Source: Leucothrix mucor DSM 2157 (GTDB lineage Bacteria > Pseudomonadota > Gammaproteobacteria > Thiotrichales > Thiotrichaceae). Taken from it: 64,000 nucleotides of DNA. How positions within the stretch are numbered: the first letter of the stretch is position 1; every line of letters starts with the position of its first letter. Location: assembly GCF_000419525.1 (NCBI RefSeq), contig NZ_ATTE01000001.1, positions 4,028,501 to 4,092,500 on the forward strand, given 5' to 3'. This document shows, piece after piece, positions 27,448-36,771 of this stretch. Below the pieces are notes generated by a model. The model ran no database searches and had not been told where the DNA came from. It saw only the letters and a program-made list of their open reading frames with translations. The position numbers and the translations under genes are program-made.

Positions 27448-28349
27448 AATTTGAAGGAATCTACACGCCCGTTGTGACGCCGCACTTTGACGATCACAGC
27501 ATCAATGAAAAGGAGCTGGAAGCCGTCATTGAGTTACTGATTAAAAGTGGCGTGAACGGCTTGATTGTATCCGGAACCACCGGTGAGTATTACGCGCAAT
27601 CTCAAGCAGAACGCATGCACCTGATGCAGTTATTCAAAAGCATTATTGGTGATCGCGTACCACTGATTGTGGGGACTGGCGCTATTCGCACTGAAGAGTC
27701 GATTGAGTATGCAGAAGCCGCTGCCAAATTAGGCGCAGATGCGATTTTGGTGGCGACACCACCGTATGCGGTTCCAACGGATCGTGAAAATGCGTTACAT
27801 GCGCTGGCGATTGACCGTGCAGCAAACTTACCGATCATGCTTTACAACTACCCCGGACGCATGGGCGTCACCATGGGTGAAGAGTATCTGGATCGCGTTG
27901 GGCGCTCACAAAATTTCTGCGCGATTAAAGAAAGCTCGGGTGATATTAACCGCCTGCACTTGCTGGCACGCAACTATCCACACATTCAACTGGGCTGTGG
28001 AATGGATGATCAGGCATTGGAATTCTTTGCTTGGGGAGCCTCCAGCTGGGTGTGTGCAGGATCTAACTTTGCACCAGAAGCCCATATTCAGTTGTATCAG
28101 GCTTGTCGGGTTGAAAATGACTTTGAAAAAGGCCGTCGCATTATGTCAGCAATGATGCCATTGATGGCGGTATTGGAGCAGGGCGGCAAGTTTATTCAGT
28201 GCATTAAACACGGTTTAAGCACGCGCGGCATTCAGGGCGGACCACCGCGTAAGCCTTTGCAGTCATTGAATAAAGATGAAAAGCGAACACTTGAACAAGT
28301 CATTCGGGTAATGAACACAACATTGGCAAAAATCGCGGAGGAATCATAA
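27444..28349 (+). CDS. DapA-family class I lyase/aldolase (dihydrodipicolinate synthase-like)
   Basis: The protein has 301 residues from the ATG that overlaps the oxygenase stop codon; a longer frame upstream has no ribosome site. The (beta/alpha)8 DapA fold shows the GTTGEYYAQS carboxylate-binding motif, the YNYPGRMG tyrosine motif, and the Schiff-base Lys162 in CAIKESSGD. Family members include dihydrodipicolinate synthase, N-acetylneuraminate lyase, KDG aldolase and the pyrroline-4-hydroxy-2-carboxylate deaminase of hydroxyproline catabolism. In an operon with an amine oxidase and an aldehyde dehydrogenase, the deaminase-type role is attractive, but lysine synthesis is unlikely. The following gene begins at its stop codon. 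Confidence 0.88.
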   Translation: MKFEGIYTPVVTPHFDDHSINEKELEAVIELLIKSGVNGLIVSGTTGEYYAQSQAERMHLMQLFKSIIGDRVPLIVGTGAIRTEESIEYAEAAAKLGADAILVATPPYAVPTDRENALHALAIDRAANLPIMLYNYPGRMGVTMGEEYLDRVGRSQNFCAIKESSGDINRLHLLARNYPHIQLGCGMDDQALEFFAWGASSWVCAGSNFAPEAHIQLYQACRVENDFEKGRRIMSAMMPLMAVLEQGGKFIQCIKHGLSTRGIQGGPPRKPLQSLNKDEKRTLEQVIRVMNTTLAKIAEES

Positions 28350-29866
28350 TGTCTGAATTATTAAGCCATGAGGAATATCAGGCAATCGCCGCGGAAATCA
28401 ACTTTCCAAATAGTGCCTTTATTGATGGCAAGTTTCGCCCTGCAGCCTCGGGTAATACCTTTGCAACGATCAATCCGGCAACGGGTGAGACGCTTACCCA
28501 TATCGCGTCCTGCAATGCCGATGATGTGAACTTCGCCGTTGAAAAAGCGCGCGAAGCCTTTGAGCAAGGTCACTGGAGCAGGCTGCACCCGACTGAGCGC
28601 AAAGAAACATTAATCCAGCTGGCTAAGTTGATTAAGCGCAACAGTCATGAGCTTGCGGTGTTGGAGAGTCTGGATTCCGGTAAGCCAATCAGCGATTGTG
28701 CGGCGGTGGATATTCCAGAGACGATTCACACCTTGCTTTGGCACGCCGAAGCAATTGATAAAATTTATGACCAAACCGCACCCGCAGGTGAGGATGCGAT
28801 TGCCATGATCGTGCGTGAGCCGGTCGGTGTTGTGGGCGCGGTATTACCGTGGAACTTCCCGCTACTGATGATGGCTTGGAAAATTGCACCGGCACTGGCA
28901 GCGGGTAACTCCGTCATCGTAAAACCGGCTGAGCAAACGAGCCTGACGGCTTTGCGACTGGCTGAGTTGGCGATGGATGCTGGTTTGCCACGTGGCGTGC
29001 TGAATGTATTGCCTGGTATGGGCCCCGATGTGGGTGAGCCGTTAGGGCTGCATCCGGATGTTGATATGGTGTCGTTTACCGGCTCCACTGAAACCGGCCG
29101 CCGTTTCTTGCGCTACTCCGCGGACTCTAATCTGAAAAAGATTGTATTGGAGTGTGGCGGTAAGAACCCTGCGGTTGTGTTGGACGATGCGGAAGAGCTG
29201 GATTTAGTGGCTGCACATATCGTCAATGCAGCTTTCTGGAATATGGGTGAGAACTGTTCAGCCAGCTCACGACTGATTGTGCAGGAAGGGATCAAGCCTG
29301 CACTGATGGAGAAGATTATCGATAATTTACGGGATTGGCGTACGGGTGATCCTTTAAATCCGGTGAATAATCTCGGTGCTTTAATTGATCAAAACCACTT
29401 CAACAAAGTGTGCAGCTATTTGAGTGCGGAAAGCCTTAGCGATGCGACAGTGTTAGTTGGTGGCGAGTCGCAAGATGGCTGTTATGTGTTGCCGACAATT
29501 GTTGATGGGGTCGCGGCTGACAGTAAGCTTGCTCAGGAGGAGATCTTCGGGCCAGTGCTGTCAGTAATTACAGTGAAGACGGTCGAGGAAGCCATTGCGG
29601 TGGCTAACGACACTCCTTATGGCCTTGCAGCTAGTCTGTTCAGTGCCAATGGCAAGCGAGCATTGCGGGCGGCTCGGGCAATTCGCGCGGGCACAGTGAC
29701 GATTAACTGCTATGGCGAAGGCGATATTACCACGCCGTTTGGTGGTTATAAGCAGTCAGGCTTTGGCGGGCGTGATAACTCGATTCATGCACATGACCAA
29801 TATACCGAGCTGAAAACAATCTGGATTGATTTATCCGATCGTTCCCAAGAAGAGGCTGTCGACTAA
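28349..29866 (+). CDS. NAD(P)-dependent aldehyde dehydrogenase (PuuC-like)
   Basis: At 505 residues it is full length. It closely follows E. coli PuuC: FATINPATGETLTHIASCNA, MIVREPVGVVGAVLPWNFPL, VSFTGSTETGRRFLRYS, catalytic Glu in IVLECGGKNPA near residue 269, and catalytic Cys in NMGENCSASSRLIV near residue 303. The C-terminal FGGYKQSGFGGRDNS and YTELKTIWIDL are also shared. It oxidises an aldehyde released in the pathway to its carboxylate; alpha-ketoglutarate semialdehyde, malic semialdehyde or a gamma-amino aldehyde would all fit the neighbours. It overlaps the upstream gene by one base. Confidence 0.92.
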   Translation: MSELLSHEEYQAIAAEINFPNSAFIDGKFRPAASGNTFATINPATGETLTHIASCNADDVNFAVEKAREAFEQGHWSRLHPTERKETLIQLAKLIKRNSHELAVLESLDSGKPISDCAAVDIPETIHTLLWHAEAIDKIYDQTAPAGEDAIAMIVREPVGVVGAVLPWNFPLLMMAWKIAPALAAGNSVIVKPAEQTSLTALRLAELAMDAGLPRGVLNVLPGMGPDVGEPLGLHPDVDMVSFTGSTETGRRFLRYSADSNLKKIVLECGGKNPAVVLDDAEELDLVAAHIVNAAFWNMGENCSASSRLIVQEGIKPALMEKIIDNLRDWRTGDPLNPVNNLGALIDQNHFNKVCSYLSAESLSDATVLVGGESQDGCYVLPTIVDGVAADSKLAQEEIFGPVLSVITVKTVEEAIAVANDTPYGLAASLFSANGKRALRAARAIRAGTVTINCYGEGDITTPFGGYKQSGFGGRDNSIHAHDQYTELKTIWIDLSDRSQEEAVD

Positions 29867-29885
29867 CGTGATCAAGGTGCGCAAA

Positions 29886-31217
29886 ATGCCTCCTGATGTG
29901 GGGGCGACTGGCTGGAATGCCATTTTACCCTCACGCGATGCGTATCCTTCACTGGAAGGCAAGCATGAGGCTGATTATCTAATCATTGGTGCAGGCTTTG
30001 CGGGTTTAGCGGCAGCGCGTCGTCTGACTCAGTTGGAGCCTACGGCGCGCATCATTGTGCTAGAGGGGCGTAAGCTGGCAGAAGGCCCAGCGGGCCGTAA
30101 CTCAGGCTTTATGATTGATCTACCGCATGATTTATCCTCGGATGATTATGCGGGTAGCTCCTCCGATAATGATCGTCGGCATACTGCAATGAATCGCGCG
30201 GCCATTGAGTTTGCCAAGCAGGCGGCGCGTGATTATGACTTGCCCGCTGAGGCGGTGGCAGCTACTGGTAAAGTAAATGCCGCAGCCACTGAAAAAGGCC
30301 TAAAGCACAATGCCGACTATGCACAGCACTTAACCCAGCTGGGCGAGCGCTTTAGCATGCTGGATGCGCAGGAAATGAAGGCGCTAACCGGCACGGAGTA
30401 TTACCAAGGCGGCTTATGGACGCCAGGAACCACCATGCTGCAACCAGCAATGTTTGTTCGCGGTGTGGCGGCGGGTTTACAGCGGCATGCCACCTTGAGT
30501 TTGTACGAACAATCACCCGTGGTGGCATTGGATAAACAGTCTGGCACTACGAGTTGGGTAGCTAAAACCCCAGAAGGCTCAGTGACTGCTGGAAAAGTGG
30601 TTCTGGCCGTGAATGGTTTGATCGAGCATTTTGGGTTTTACTCCGGACGCTTGATGCATTTACTGCTATTTGCCTCCATGACGCGGCCATTAACGTCACA
30701 AGAGAGCAAGCAATTAGGTGGCGAGTCGCGCTGGGGTTTAACACCAGCCGACCCACTTGGCACTACAGTCAGGCGTATTTCAGGCACCGGCGGCGATCGT
30801 ATCGTCATTCGCAATCGTGCCAGTTATGACCCCGGTTTAATCGCCTCAGATCGCGAAATGGCGGCGGTAGCACGCACGCATCAGCAGTCGTTTTTAGAGC
30901 GCTTTCCAATGCTTAAGCAGGTAACAATGGAGCATTGTTGGAGTGGTCGTCTTTGTTTGAGCTTGAATAATGTGCAAGCTTGGGGCGAGCTTGATGAGGG
31001 TTTATTCTCAGCTTGTTGCCAGAATGGTTTGGGTGCAGCTAAAGGCACTGTTGCGGGGATTATTGCGGCGGAGCAGGCTGCAGGTGGCAAGCAGACGTTA
31101 ATGCCGGATTATATCCCCGAGGTGCAGCCTAAGCGTTTACCACCACAACCATTGATGCGGGTGGGTGCGAATGCAGTATTACGCTGGAAAGAATATCGGG
31201 CAGGGCGGGAGTTTTAG
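29886..31217 (+). CDS. FAD-dependent amine/amino-acid oxidoreductase (DAO family)
   Basis: The protein has 443 residues from the ATG at 29886, with AAGGTG 6 nt ahead; a GTG at 29868 is possible. It has the dinucleotide motif ADYLIIGAGFAGLAAARRL, then AEGPAGRNSGFMIDLPHDL (the GRNSG loop after the FAD domain), and a C-terminal FAD-closing segment SACCQNGLGAAKGTVAG. Such flavoproteins demethylate N-methyl amino acids (sarcosine oxidase type) or dehydrogenate D-amino acids. As the last gene of the oxygenase/DapA/ALDH operon it probably oxidises the partially demethylated amine. A strong hairpin follows at 31234. Confidence 0.88.
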   Translation: MPPDVGATGWNAILPSRDAYPSLEGKHEADYLIIGAGFAGLAAARRLTQLEPTARIIVLEGRKLAEGPAGRNSGFMIDLPHDLSSDDYAGSSSDNDRRHTAMNRAAIEFAKQAARDYDLPAEAVAATGKVNAAATEKGLKHNADYAQHLTQLGERFSMLDAQEMKALTGTEYYQGGLWTPGTTMLQPAMFVRGVAAGLQRHATLSLYEQSPVVALDKQSGTTSWVAKTPEGSVTAGKVVLAVNGLIEHFGFYSGRLMHLLLFASMTRPLTSQESKQLGGESRWGLTPADPLGTTVRRISGTGGDRIVIRNRASYDPGLIASDREMAAVARTHQQSFLERFPMLKQVTMEHCWSGRLCLSLNNVQAWGELDEGLFSACCQNGLGAAKGTVAGIIAAEQAAGGKQTLMPDYIPEVQPKRLPPQPLMRVGANAVLRWKEYRAGREF

Positions 31218-31233
31218 GCTAATTGAACTGATT

Positions 31234-31264
31234 CAGGCTGTAACCGGCAATCGGTTACAGCCTG
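31234..31264. terminator. Bidirectional hairpin terminator between the betaine operon and zapD
   Basis: Perfect 13-bp arms (CAGGCTGTAACCG/CGGTTACAGCCTG) surround a 5-nt loop between two convergent genes. Only short T-runs flank it, so termination strength is uncertain, but its position fits shared termination. Confidence 0.7.
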
Positions 31265-31271
31265 TTTAGTC

Positions 31272-32027
31272 TCAACAAATCATCAATGAGAATTCGATAT
31301 CTTCAACGATTTGTTTACTACGTTCTTCCAAGTGATCGGCATTTACAAAGCGAATTGAAAAGCGTTGTTTACCGGCGCTCACTTCCGGGAAATGGCGGGC
31401 GTCATCTGGCAACTCTATCCGCAGCATCTGGAATTCACGATTGCCATTTAAGGTCGATTGATAGAAGCCATCACGCGCGACTTGATTCACGCTAGTACTA
31501 CTTTGGCGAATCAACTCCAACACCATCTTTACCGCATCATAAGCAATGCGAAACGGCTCAACCCAGCTTTCCAAATCAGCCACGCGATCCGCTTCCGGAC
31601 GTGTCATCCAGAAGTTAAATAAAGGCAAATCGAAACCATTAATGCCACCGGCAATCATGGTGCGCTGCTTCAGCATATTCAAAAAGCTATGGCTTTTCAG
31701 ATGCTGGCCTAACTGACCACGAAACTCATGTAAGCGCTCGGCGCGTTCATCCAGCTTATTCAGCAGGTCTTGCAGCCGCTCCTTATCCACATCTTCCAGC
31801 TCGTTCATGCGCTGTAGTGCTTGAGTTTGCCAATCCAGCACATTAAGCGTGGCGCTTTTAACGTCAAGACGTGAGGAGAGGTTATACAGCTCAAGCAAAA
31901 CCATCAACGCCGAATGACAATGTTCCGGTGCCGGGTTCTGAGTGTAGAAATTGAAACGATGAATTAAGAATTCGAGCCTGGAGAACAGGCGAATCTTCTC
32001 GTTTAGTGGATGTTCGTAAACAGCCAT
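31272..32027 (-). CDS. zapD: Cell division protein ZapD
   Basis: The 251-residue cytoplasmic protein has the ZapD (DUF1342) pattern: YEHPLNEKIRLFSRLEFLIH at the N terminus, a helical domain, then a beta domain (PLFNFWMTRPEADRVADLES). ZapD cross-links FtsZ protofilaments at the division ring. It follows coaE on the same strand, the conserved gammaproteobacterial coaE-zapD order; the usual third gene yacG is absent here. Family length and motifs match well. Confidence 0.95.
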   Translation of the reverse strand: MAVYEHPLNEKIRLFSRLEFLIHRFNFYTQNPAPEHCHSALMVLLELYNLSSRLDVKSATLNVLDWQTQALQRMNELEDVDKERLQDLLNKLDERAERLHEFRGQLGQHLKSHSFLNMLKQRTMIAGGINGFDLPLFNFWMTRPEADRVADLESWVEPFRIAYDAVKMVLELIRQSSTSVNQVARDGFYQSTLNGNREFQMLRIELPDDARHFPEVSAGKQRFSIRFVNADHLEERSKQIVEDIEFSLMIC

Positions 32028-32059
32028 GTGGCGGTGCTTCCCTTTAAAAACTAGTCGGA

Positions 32060-32659
32060 TTATACCAGAGATATCAACGTTTCATGCAGCTTATCAATCT
32101 GCATTTTTAACGATTCTAATGTGCCGCTATTGTCTAGCACATCGGTGGCGACAGCCAAGCGTTGTTCACGGCTGGCTTGGCTATTAATGATTGCTTTGAT
32201 CTGCGCTTCGTTTAGGTGATCGCGCTCAAGGACTCTGGAAAGTTGCTGCTCTACGGGGCAATCAACAACGATCACGCGGTCAAAGTGATCTGGGTAGTGG
32301 CTTTCGACCAACAAAGGAATGTCGGCAACCACATAGGCCGTGTTGGTGGCTTCATTCACCCGCGATAATATCCGTTGGCGAATACGTGGATGAAGAATGC
32401 TTTCCAGCTGCTTTTTAGCCTTGGGGTCGGAGAAGATGACTTGCTTTAAAGCCGCACGATTTAGCGTGTCATCGTCATGCAGGATTTGCTCGCCAAAGGC
32501 CTCAACAATTTCTTGCAAGGCAACTTCGCCAGGCTCCACCACTTCGCGGGCAATCTGGTCGGCATCGACCACGGTAATGCCTTTAGCAATCAGTGATTTG
32601 GCAACCGTACTTTTACCGCTACCAATGCCGCCTGTCAGTCCGACTTTTAACATAGACAC
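32060..32659 (-). CDS. coaE: Dephospho-CoA kinase
   Basis: The 199-residue P-loop kinase has Walker A GLTGGIGSGKSTVAK at residues ~8-20, the DADQIAREVVEPG substrate motif, the HPRIR motif and the LID-region arginine ILSRVNEATN. It catalyses the last step of coenzyme A synthesis, ATP-dependent 3'-phosphorylation of dephospho-CoA. It precedes zapD with a 32-bp gap. Nothing unusual is seen. Confidence 0.97.
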   Translation of the reverse strand: MSMLKVGLTGGIGSGKSTVAKSLIAKGITVVDADQIAREVVEPGEVALQEIVEAFGEQILHDDDTLNRAALKQVIFSDPKAKKQLESILHPRIRQRILSRVNEATNTAYVVADIPLLVESHYPDHFDRVIVVDCPVEQQLSRVLERDHLNEAQIKAIINSQASREQRLAVATDVLDNSGTLESLKMQIDKLHETLISLV

Positions 32660-32731
32660 CTTTTTCTATCCGATCGGGCAAAACCTTAACGCTAGCATAA
32701 ATAAAGGGGCGATGTTGAGTAATTGGGCAGA

Positions 32732-33055
32732 TTAAAACAAGGCTTCTTTTGAAAAACGTTTTACCAGTAAATAACAGAAGGTGGCACGCAAGCGTGGGTC
32801 AGCATCCTTCATGATTTCGCAGGTCTTGTCGATGGCCTCATTGAGCGCATCATCATTCAGCTGAAGGCCAAGCTTTTTCTTTAAAAAATTCTCACGCAGC
32901 TGCATTCTGTCAAAGGGGTCGGTGCAGTCAATGTAGCGGGTATTGCGGTTGTATACGATAGCGCCAAGCTCACGAAAGATGCCGGTAATCAGTGATTCAT
33001 CGGCATTCTCATCGTATTTTTTAATATCTTCAATTACCTGAATTACATCAGCCAT
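32732..33055 (-). CDS. DUF2853 family protein
   Basis: The small acidic helical protein has 107 residues. The frame extends further upstream, but ATG at 33055 has GGAGA 8 nt ahead and gives MADVIQVIEDIKKYDENADE. The motif order is typical of DUF2853: I...FRELGAIVYNRNTRYIDC, then LRENFLKKKLGLQ, and ending LRATFCYLLVKRFSKEALF. Structures of the family show a helical bundle; the function is unknown. It lies between folE2 and coaE without tight coupling to either. Confidence 0.85.
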   Translation of the reverse strand: MADVIQVIEDIKKYDENADESLITGIFRELGAIVYNRNTRYIDCTDPFDRMQLRENFLKKKLGLQLNDDALNEAIDKTCEIMKDADPRLRATFCYLLVKRFSKEALF

Positions 33056-33170
33056 TCCGTTGTCTCCAAGTATGCTAAGCGCAAAGTCAATTCCAACATT
33101 CGAGTGTACGGAATCGGAATTTTGGCGCTGCATGGATGAAGACGAACGGTTAACGGCTCGTTACAAAAGG

Positions 33171-34145
33171 TTAATGAGGGAATTCCCGAGGGTCATCGCG
33201 GTAGCCATTATCAAGGCCCTTAACCACAATCGCGACCGCATCATGTGGGTGCAGGCTTTCCATGTGGTTAACTCGTACCCAGAAGTCACTCAGGCTGTCA
33301 TCTTTGTTAAGTTGCTGATGCAGGCGTCGGGCTGCATCTTCGCAGAACATCAGGTTTTGACCATTGAGGCGTGCAAACTCTTGCTCATCTTCGCGCTTTA
33401 CAGCCGCTTGAACCGGTGTTTTCAAGGCATCTTCGATGCTATCAATTAAGCGGGAAACCGGCAGATCTTCAACTTCTGGTGACAGCTTTACACGCACCTG
33501 AGCAATACTGCGCTGGCTGTGAGGCGTGGCACTAATGCCTTCTTTGGTCCCCAGCCATTGGTGTACGTCTTTCATTGAAACCTGATCGGAGTCGCCAAAC
33601 TCTGCCAGAAAGCCTTGTTGGATAATGTCACGCGCCAGTGCGGCAGAGCAGGGGCAAGTGGATGAGTAAGGGACTTCGATGCCAAGCTCGGTATTAATCT
33701 CGCCCGCTTTAATCGAAGTAATGGCACGCACCTTGTAGCCCTTCCAGCCGGTATTATTGCTGATCAGTGCTTTACGACGTTCCATAAACTCAAAGCGACA
33801 TTCCAGATACGCGTTATCACTAATGCCATCGTGCGTTACCAGAAACTGTTTGACCACGGCATTGAGCAGAGCCGGTGTCATGATCTCATTACCCAGCATT
33901 TGATCAACCGTCAGGTACAAGCGAGACATGTGAATGCCCTTGCTCTCAGGGTCAGTCAGGTTGACATAGGCCTGAATGCGTCCCACCGTTTGCATCTGAT
34001 CGCCATTGCCATTTAGGGTGCGAATTGGCATTTCAATTTCACTCATACCTACCCAGTTCAGGCGCCCATTGGGGCCGGTATGTGGCTCGTTTGCGATATC
34101 AGGGAGCGTGCTTGTGTTGTCTAGAGCGCGGTTCTGAGTGCTCAT
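33171..34145 (-). CDS. folE2: GTP cyclohydrolase I type IB (FolE2)
   Basis: The 324-residue tunnelling-fold enzyme has DPESKGIHMSRLYLTVDQML, the catalytic cysteine region YSSTCPCSAALARDIIQQG, and C-terminal RVNHMESLHPHDAVAIVVKG. It converts GTP to 7,8-dihydroneopterin triphosphate, feeding folate, queuosine or biopterin pathways. Type IB enzymes use metals other than zinc and are often induced when zinc is scarce, but I saw no obvious Zur box before 34145. It is single-gene, divergent from cca. Confidence 0.95.
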   Translation of the reverse strand: MSTQNRALDNTSTLPDIANEPHTGPNGRLNWVGMSEIEMPIRTLNGNGDQMQTVGRIQAYVNLTDPESKGIHMSRLYLTVDQMLGNEIMTPALLNAVVKQFLVTHDGISDNAYLECRFEFMERRKALISNNTGWKGYKVRAITSIKAGEINTELGIEVPYSSTCPCSAALARDIIQQGFLAEFGDSDQVSMKDVHQWLGTKEGISATPHSQRSIAQVRVKLSPEVEDLPVSRLIDSIEDALKTPVQAAVKREDEQEFARLNGQNLMFCEDAARRLHQQLNKDDSLSDFWVRVNHMESLHPHDAVAIVVKGLDNGYRDDPREFPH

Positions 34146-34314
34146 GGCGTCAGGCCTATTTCATTGGTTAAGAGGGCGATTATACAGAAAGCAGCTGATG
34201 GGGAAATAATTACCCCAGCCACTAAGCCGTCATATGGTCGACATTATTCGGGTCTTAGCATCAGGCATGCTAACATCGGCGCACAATATCGAGGCAATGC
34301 GTTCGGGTAGGTAT

Positions 34315-35559
34315 ATGAATATATTTTTAGTGGGCGGCGCTGTGCGAGACCGCTTTTTAGAGTTGCCAGTTAAGGATCGCGACTGGGTTGTGGTGGGTGC
34401 CAGTCCTAAGCAATTGACTGAGCTTGGCTATCGCTCTGTGGGGAAGGACTTTCCTGTCTTCCTGCACCCGGATTCTCATGAAGAATATGCACTGGCGCGC
34501 ACCGAACGCAAAACCAGCGCAGGCTATCATGGCTTTGAATTTAATACCGCCTCCGATGTGACACTGGAACAGGATTTACTGCGCAGGGATTTAACCATCA
34601 ACGCCATGGCAGAAGATGAGCACGGCAATCTGGTCGACCCATTAAACGGCCAACAGGATTTAAAGAACCGCGTACTGCGCCATGTGTCATCAGCCTTTGC
34701 CGAAGACCCTGTGCGTATTTTACGGGTGGCGCGTTTTCTGGCACGCTTCCATCGCTTTGGTTTTAGCATTGCCGATGAAACGCTGGCATTGATGCGCAAT
34801 ATGGTTAAAGCGGGTGAAGTCGATGCGCTGGTACCGGAGCGGGTCTGGCAGGAAATGGCCAAAGCGCTCACCGAGCCTAATCCTGAGCAGTTTATTCTGG
34901 CGCTACGGGAATGTGGCGCACTAAAGGTATTATTCCCTGAAATTGATGCCTTGTTTGGTGTGCCACAAGTCAAAGTTTATCATCCTGAAGTTGATACCGG
35001 TGTGCATGTGATGATGGTATTACAGCAATGCTGCTTACTAACGGATGACCCTGTTACACGCTTTGCGGCTTTAACTCATGACTTAGGCAAGGCGACTACT
35101 GAAGCGGATATTTTGCCGCATCATTACGGTCATGAAGATCGCGGTGTGGACTTGGTAAAAGGCTTGTGCGAGCGGCTAAAAATACCGAATGAATACCGTC
35201 AGCTAGGCATGTTGACCAGTGCTTACCACACGCATGTACACCGTGCCTTTGAGGTAAAGCCTAAAACTTTGCTGAAAGTATTAGCCGCAACAGATGCATT
35301 TCGTCGACCCGATCGTTTTGCGCAGTTTTTAATTGCCTGTAAAGCAGATAGCCGAGGTCGTCCCACATTTGAGAGTCGTGAGTATTTACAGGCAGATTTT
35401 TATGCTTTGCTATTGGATAAAACAAAAGGGATTGATGTTGCGCCGATTATCGAAGCAGGCTTTCGCGGAGAGCAAGTAAAAGAGCGGTTACGCAGGGTGC
35501 GTTTGAGGGTGATTGCTGAATTACGTCAAGAGGCGAAAAGTTGGGAGGGCAGAAATTAA
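34315..35559 (+). CDS. cca: CCA-adding tRNA nucleotidyltransferase
   Basis: The protein has 414 residues from the ATG at 34315 ([20 protein letters not shown]), the standard beginning of the gammaproteobacterial multifunctional enzyme; the frame extends 27 codons upstream without a ribosome site. The nucleotidyltransferase signature GGAVRD and the catalytic acidic pair in KDRDWVVVG are present. [13 protein letters not shown] and the [15 protein letters not shown] helix follow. The HD phosphohydrolase domain begins [11 protein letters not shown], with [13 protein letters not shown]. It repairs and adds 3' CCA ends of tRNAs. A structured hairpin lies just after the stop. Confidence 0.95.
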   Translation: MNIFLVGGAVRDRFLELPVKDRDWVVVGASPKQLTELGYRSVGKDFPVFLHPDSHEEYALARTERKTSAGYHGFEFNTASDVTLEQDLLRRDLTINAMAEDEHGNLVDPLNGQQDLKNRVLRHVSSAFAEDPVRILRVARFLARFHRFGFSIADETLALMRNMVKAGEVDALVPERVWQEMAKALTEPNPEQFILALRECGALKVLFPEIDALFGVPQVKVYHPEVDTGVHVMMVLQQCCLLTDDPVTRFAALTHDLGKATTEADILPHHYGHEDRGVDLVKGLCERLKIPNEYRQLGMLTSAYHTHVHRAFEVKPKTLLKVLAATDAFRRPDRFAQFLIACKADSRGRPTFESREYLQADFYALLLDKTKGIDVAPIIEAGFRGEQVKERLRRVRLRVIAELRQEAKSWEGRN

Positions 35560-35563
35560 AAAA

Positions 35564-35613
35564 CCAGAGGGAGACAGATAACAAAGTGGCTTTCGTTACA
35601 AGTCTCCGACTGG
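35564..35613. other. Two-part hairpin downstream of cca
   Basis: CCAG-AG-GGAGAC (35564-35575) pairs with GTCTCC-GA-CTGG (35602-35613), giving 10 bp split by a symmetric AG/GA internal loop around a 26-nt apical loop. It starts 5 nt after the cca stop codon and has no T-tract. It could be a 3'-end stability element or part of a small RNA; the function is unknown. Confidence 0.45.
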
Positions 35614-35765
35614 TCGAGGAGGAGGAAATCATCTTACGGGTTAGATATTAACGACATTGCTGCATTGCAACAAGTTACATTTTCTTAACCCTCGGTTTAG
35701 TTAAGTCACATTTGATAGTATTAAACCGCCCATTTGGTGTGAAACGGGCGTTTAGATGAAACCAA

Positions 35766-36104
35766 TCAGTTCGGATCTTCGTAGAAGATATAAGGCGTCG
35801 AGTAGTCACTGAATTCAAAATAGACTTTCTTTTCGCCAGCATCGACCTTGCCATTGAGGTTAGCGTCTAAGATGCCATAGCCAAAGCGGTAGGGCCGCGC
35901 GATATCGTCCGTGGTGCCGCCAGCGGTTGATAGTTTGTCGATTTTCATGAAGCGCTTGGCAAGTTTATCGCCAGCGTAGATCTCAAGAATACCGTTAGTA
36001 CCCGTCCAGTTATTGATGGAGCGCCCAATGCGGTTTTGGGTTTCCTGTGTACAGGCTGTTAGTAATGTGCCCAATGCGGCGAGTAAAATGATTTTTTGTA
36101 CCAT
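35766..36104 (-). CDS. Small lipoprotein with an EF-hand-like loop, unknown function
   Basis: This 112-residue protein has a lipoprotein signal (ILLAALGTLLTAC, lipobox LTAC with Cys at ~18) and so is probably anchored in the outer membrane. The mature part has no recognised domain. GILDANLNGKVDAGEKKVYF resembles a calcium-binding DxNxNGxVD loop. It is divergent from the DsbA-like gene at 36133, with only 28 bp between the starts, so their promoters must overlap. I do not recognise a function. Confidence 0.7.
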   Translation of the reverse strand: MVQKIILLAALGTLLTACTQETQNRIGRSINNWTGTNGILEIYAGDKLAKRFMKIDKLSTAGGTTDDIARPYRFGYGILDANLNGKVDAGEKKVYFEFSDYSTPYIFYEDPN

Positions 36105-36132
36105 ATTTTTTTCCTTCTTATAGGCTTAGCAA

Positions 36133-36768
36133 ATGAATCAGAACAATCCATTTACACTCTACTACGTTCATGACCCAATGTGCAGTTGGTGCTGGGCTTT
36201 TGTCCCAACCTGGCAAAATATCAAGCAAAAATTAGAAGGAAAGCTGCCCGTTCGGTACTTATTAGGTGGTTTAGCGCCAGACTCTGCCGAGGTTATGCCA
36301 AAGGCGATGCAGGATGCCATTAGTGGGTATTGGCACACGATTGAAGTGCGAGTGCCGGGTACTAAGTTTAATCATGACTTCTGGACGAAATGCCAACCAA
36401 GGCGTTCAACCTACCCATCTTGCCGGGCAGTGATTGCGGCGCGAGTTCAAAACCCAGAGACTGAAACGGCAATGATTCGGGCAATTCAGGAAGCATATTA
36501 TCTGCAAGCGAAAAATCCATCAGATGATGAAACGCTGATTGCTTTGGCAGGTGAGTTGGGTCTGGATGAGGCGCAGTTTGCTATAGATTTGAATAGTGCT
36601 GAGACGCAGCGGGTATTCGAGCAGGAAATGCAGTTAGGCGGGGCGATGGGCGCACAGGGCTTCCCGAGTTTGATTCTGCAAAGTTCAGAGGGCTATCGCT
36701 ATCTCCCTCTGGATTACAATCGGCCTGAAGTTATTTTAGATCAGCTAAAACAACTAAACGCAATTTAA
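36133..36768 (+). CDS. DsbA-family thioredoxin-fold protein (CSWC)
   Basis: This 211-residue protein without a signal peptide carries the redox motif DPMCSWCWAFVPTWQ at its N terminus. The helical insertion follows (EAYYLQAKNPSDDETLIALA) and then the cis-proline region GAQGFPSLILQ. This is the DsbA/FrnE-like cytosolic group, probably a disulfide isomerase or glutathione-type oxidoreductase; the natural partner is unknown. It converges on the CAP-domain gene with 3 bp between stop codons. Confidence 0.88.
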   Translation: MNQNNPFTLYYVHDPMCSWCWAFVPTWQNIKQKLEGKLPVRYLLGGLAPDSAEVMPKAMQDAISGYWHTIEVRVPGTKFNHDFWTKCQPRRSTYPSCRAVIAARVQNPETETAMIRAIQEAYYLQAKNPSDDETLIALAGELGLDEAQFAIDLNSAETQRVFEQEMQLGGAMGAQGFPSLILQSSEGYRYLPLDYNRPEVILDQLKQLNAI

Positions 36769-36771
36769 GGC

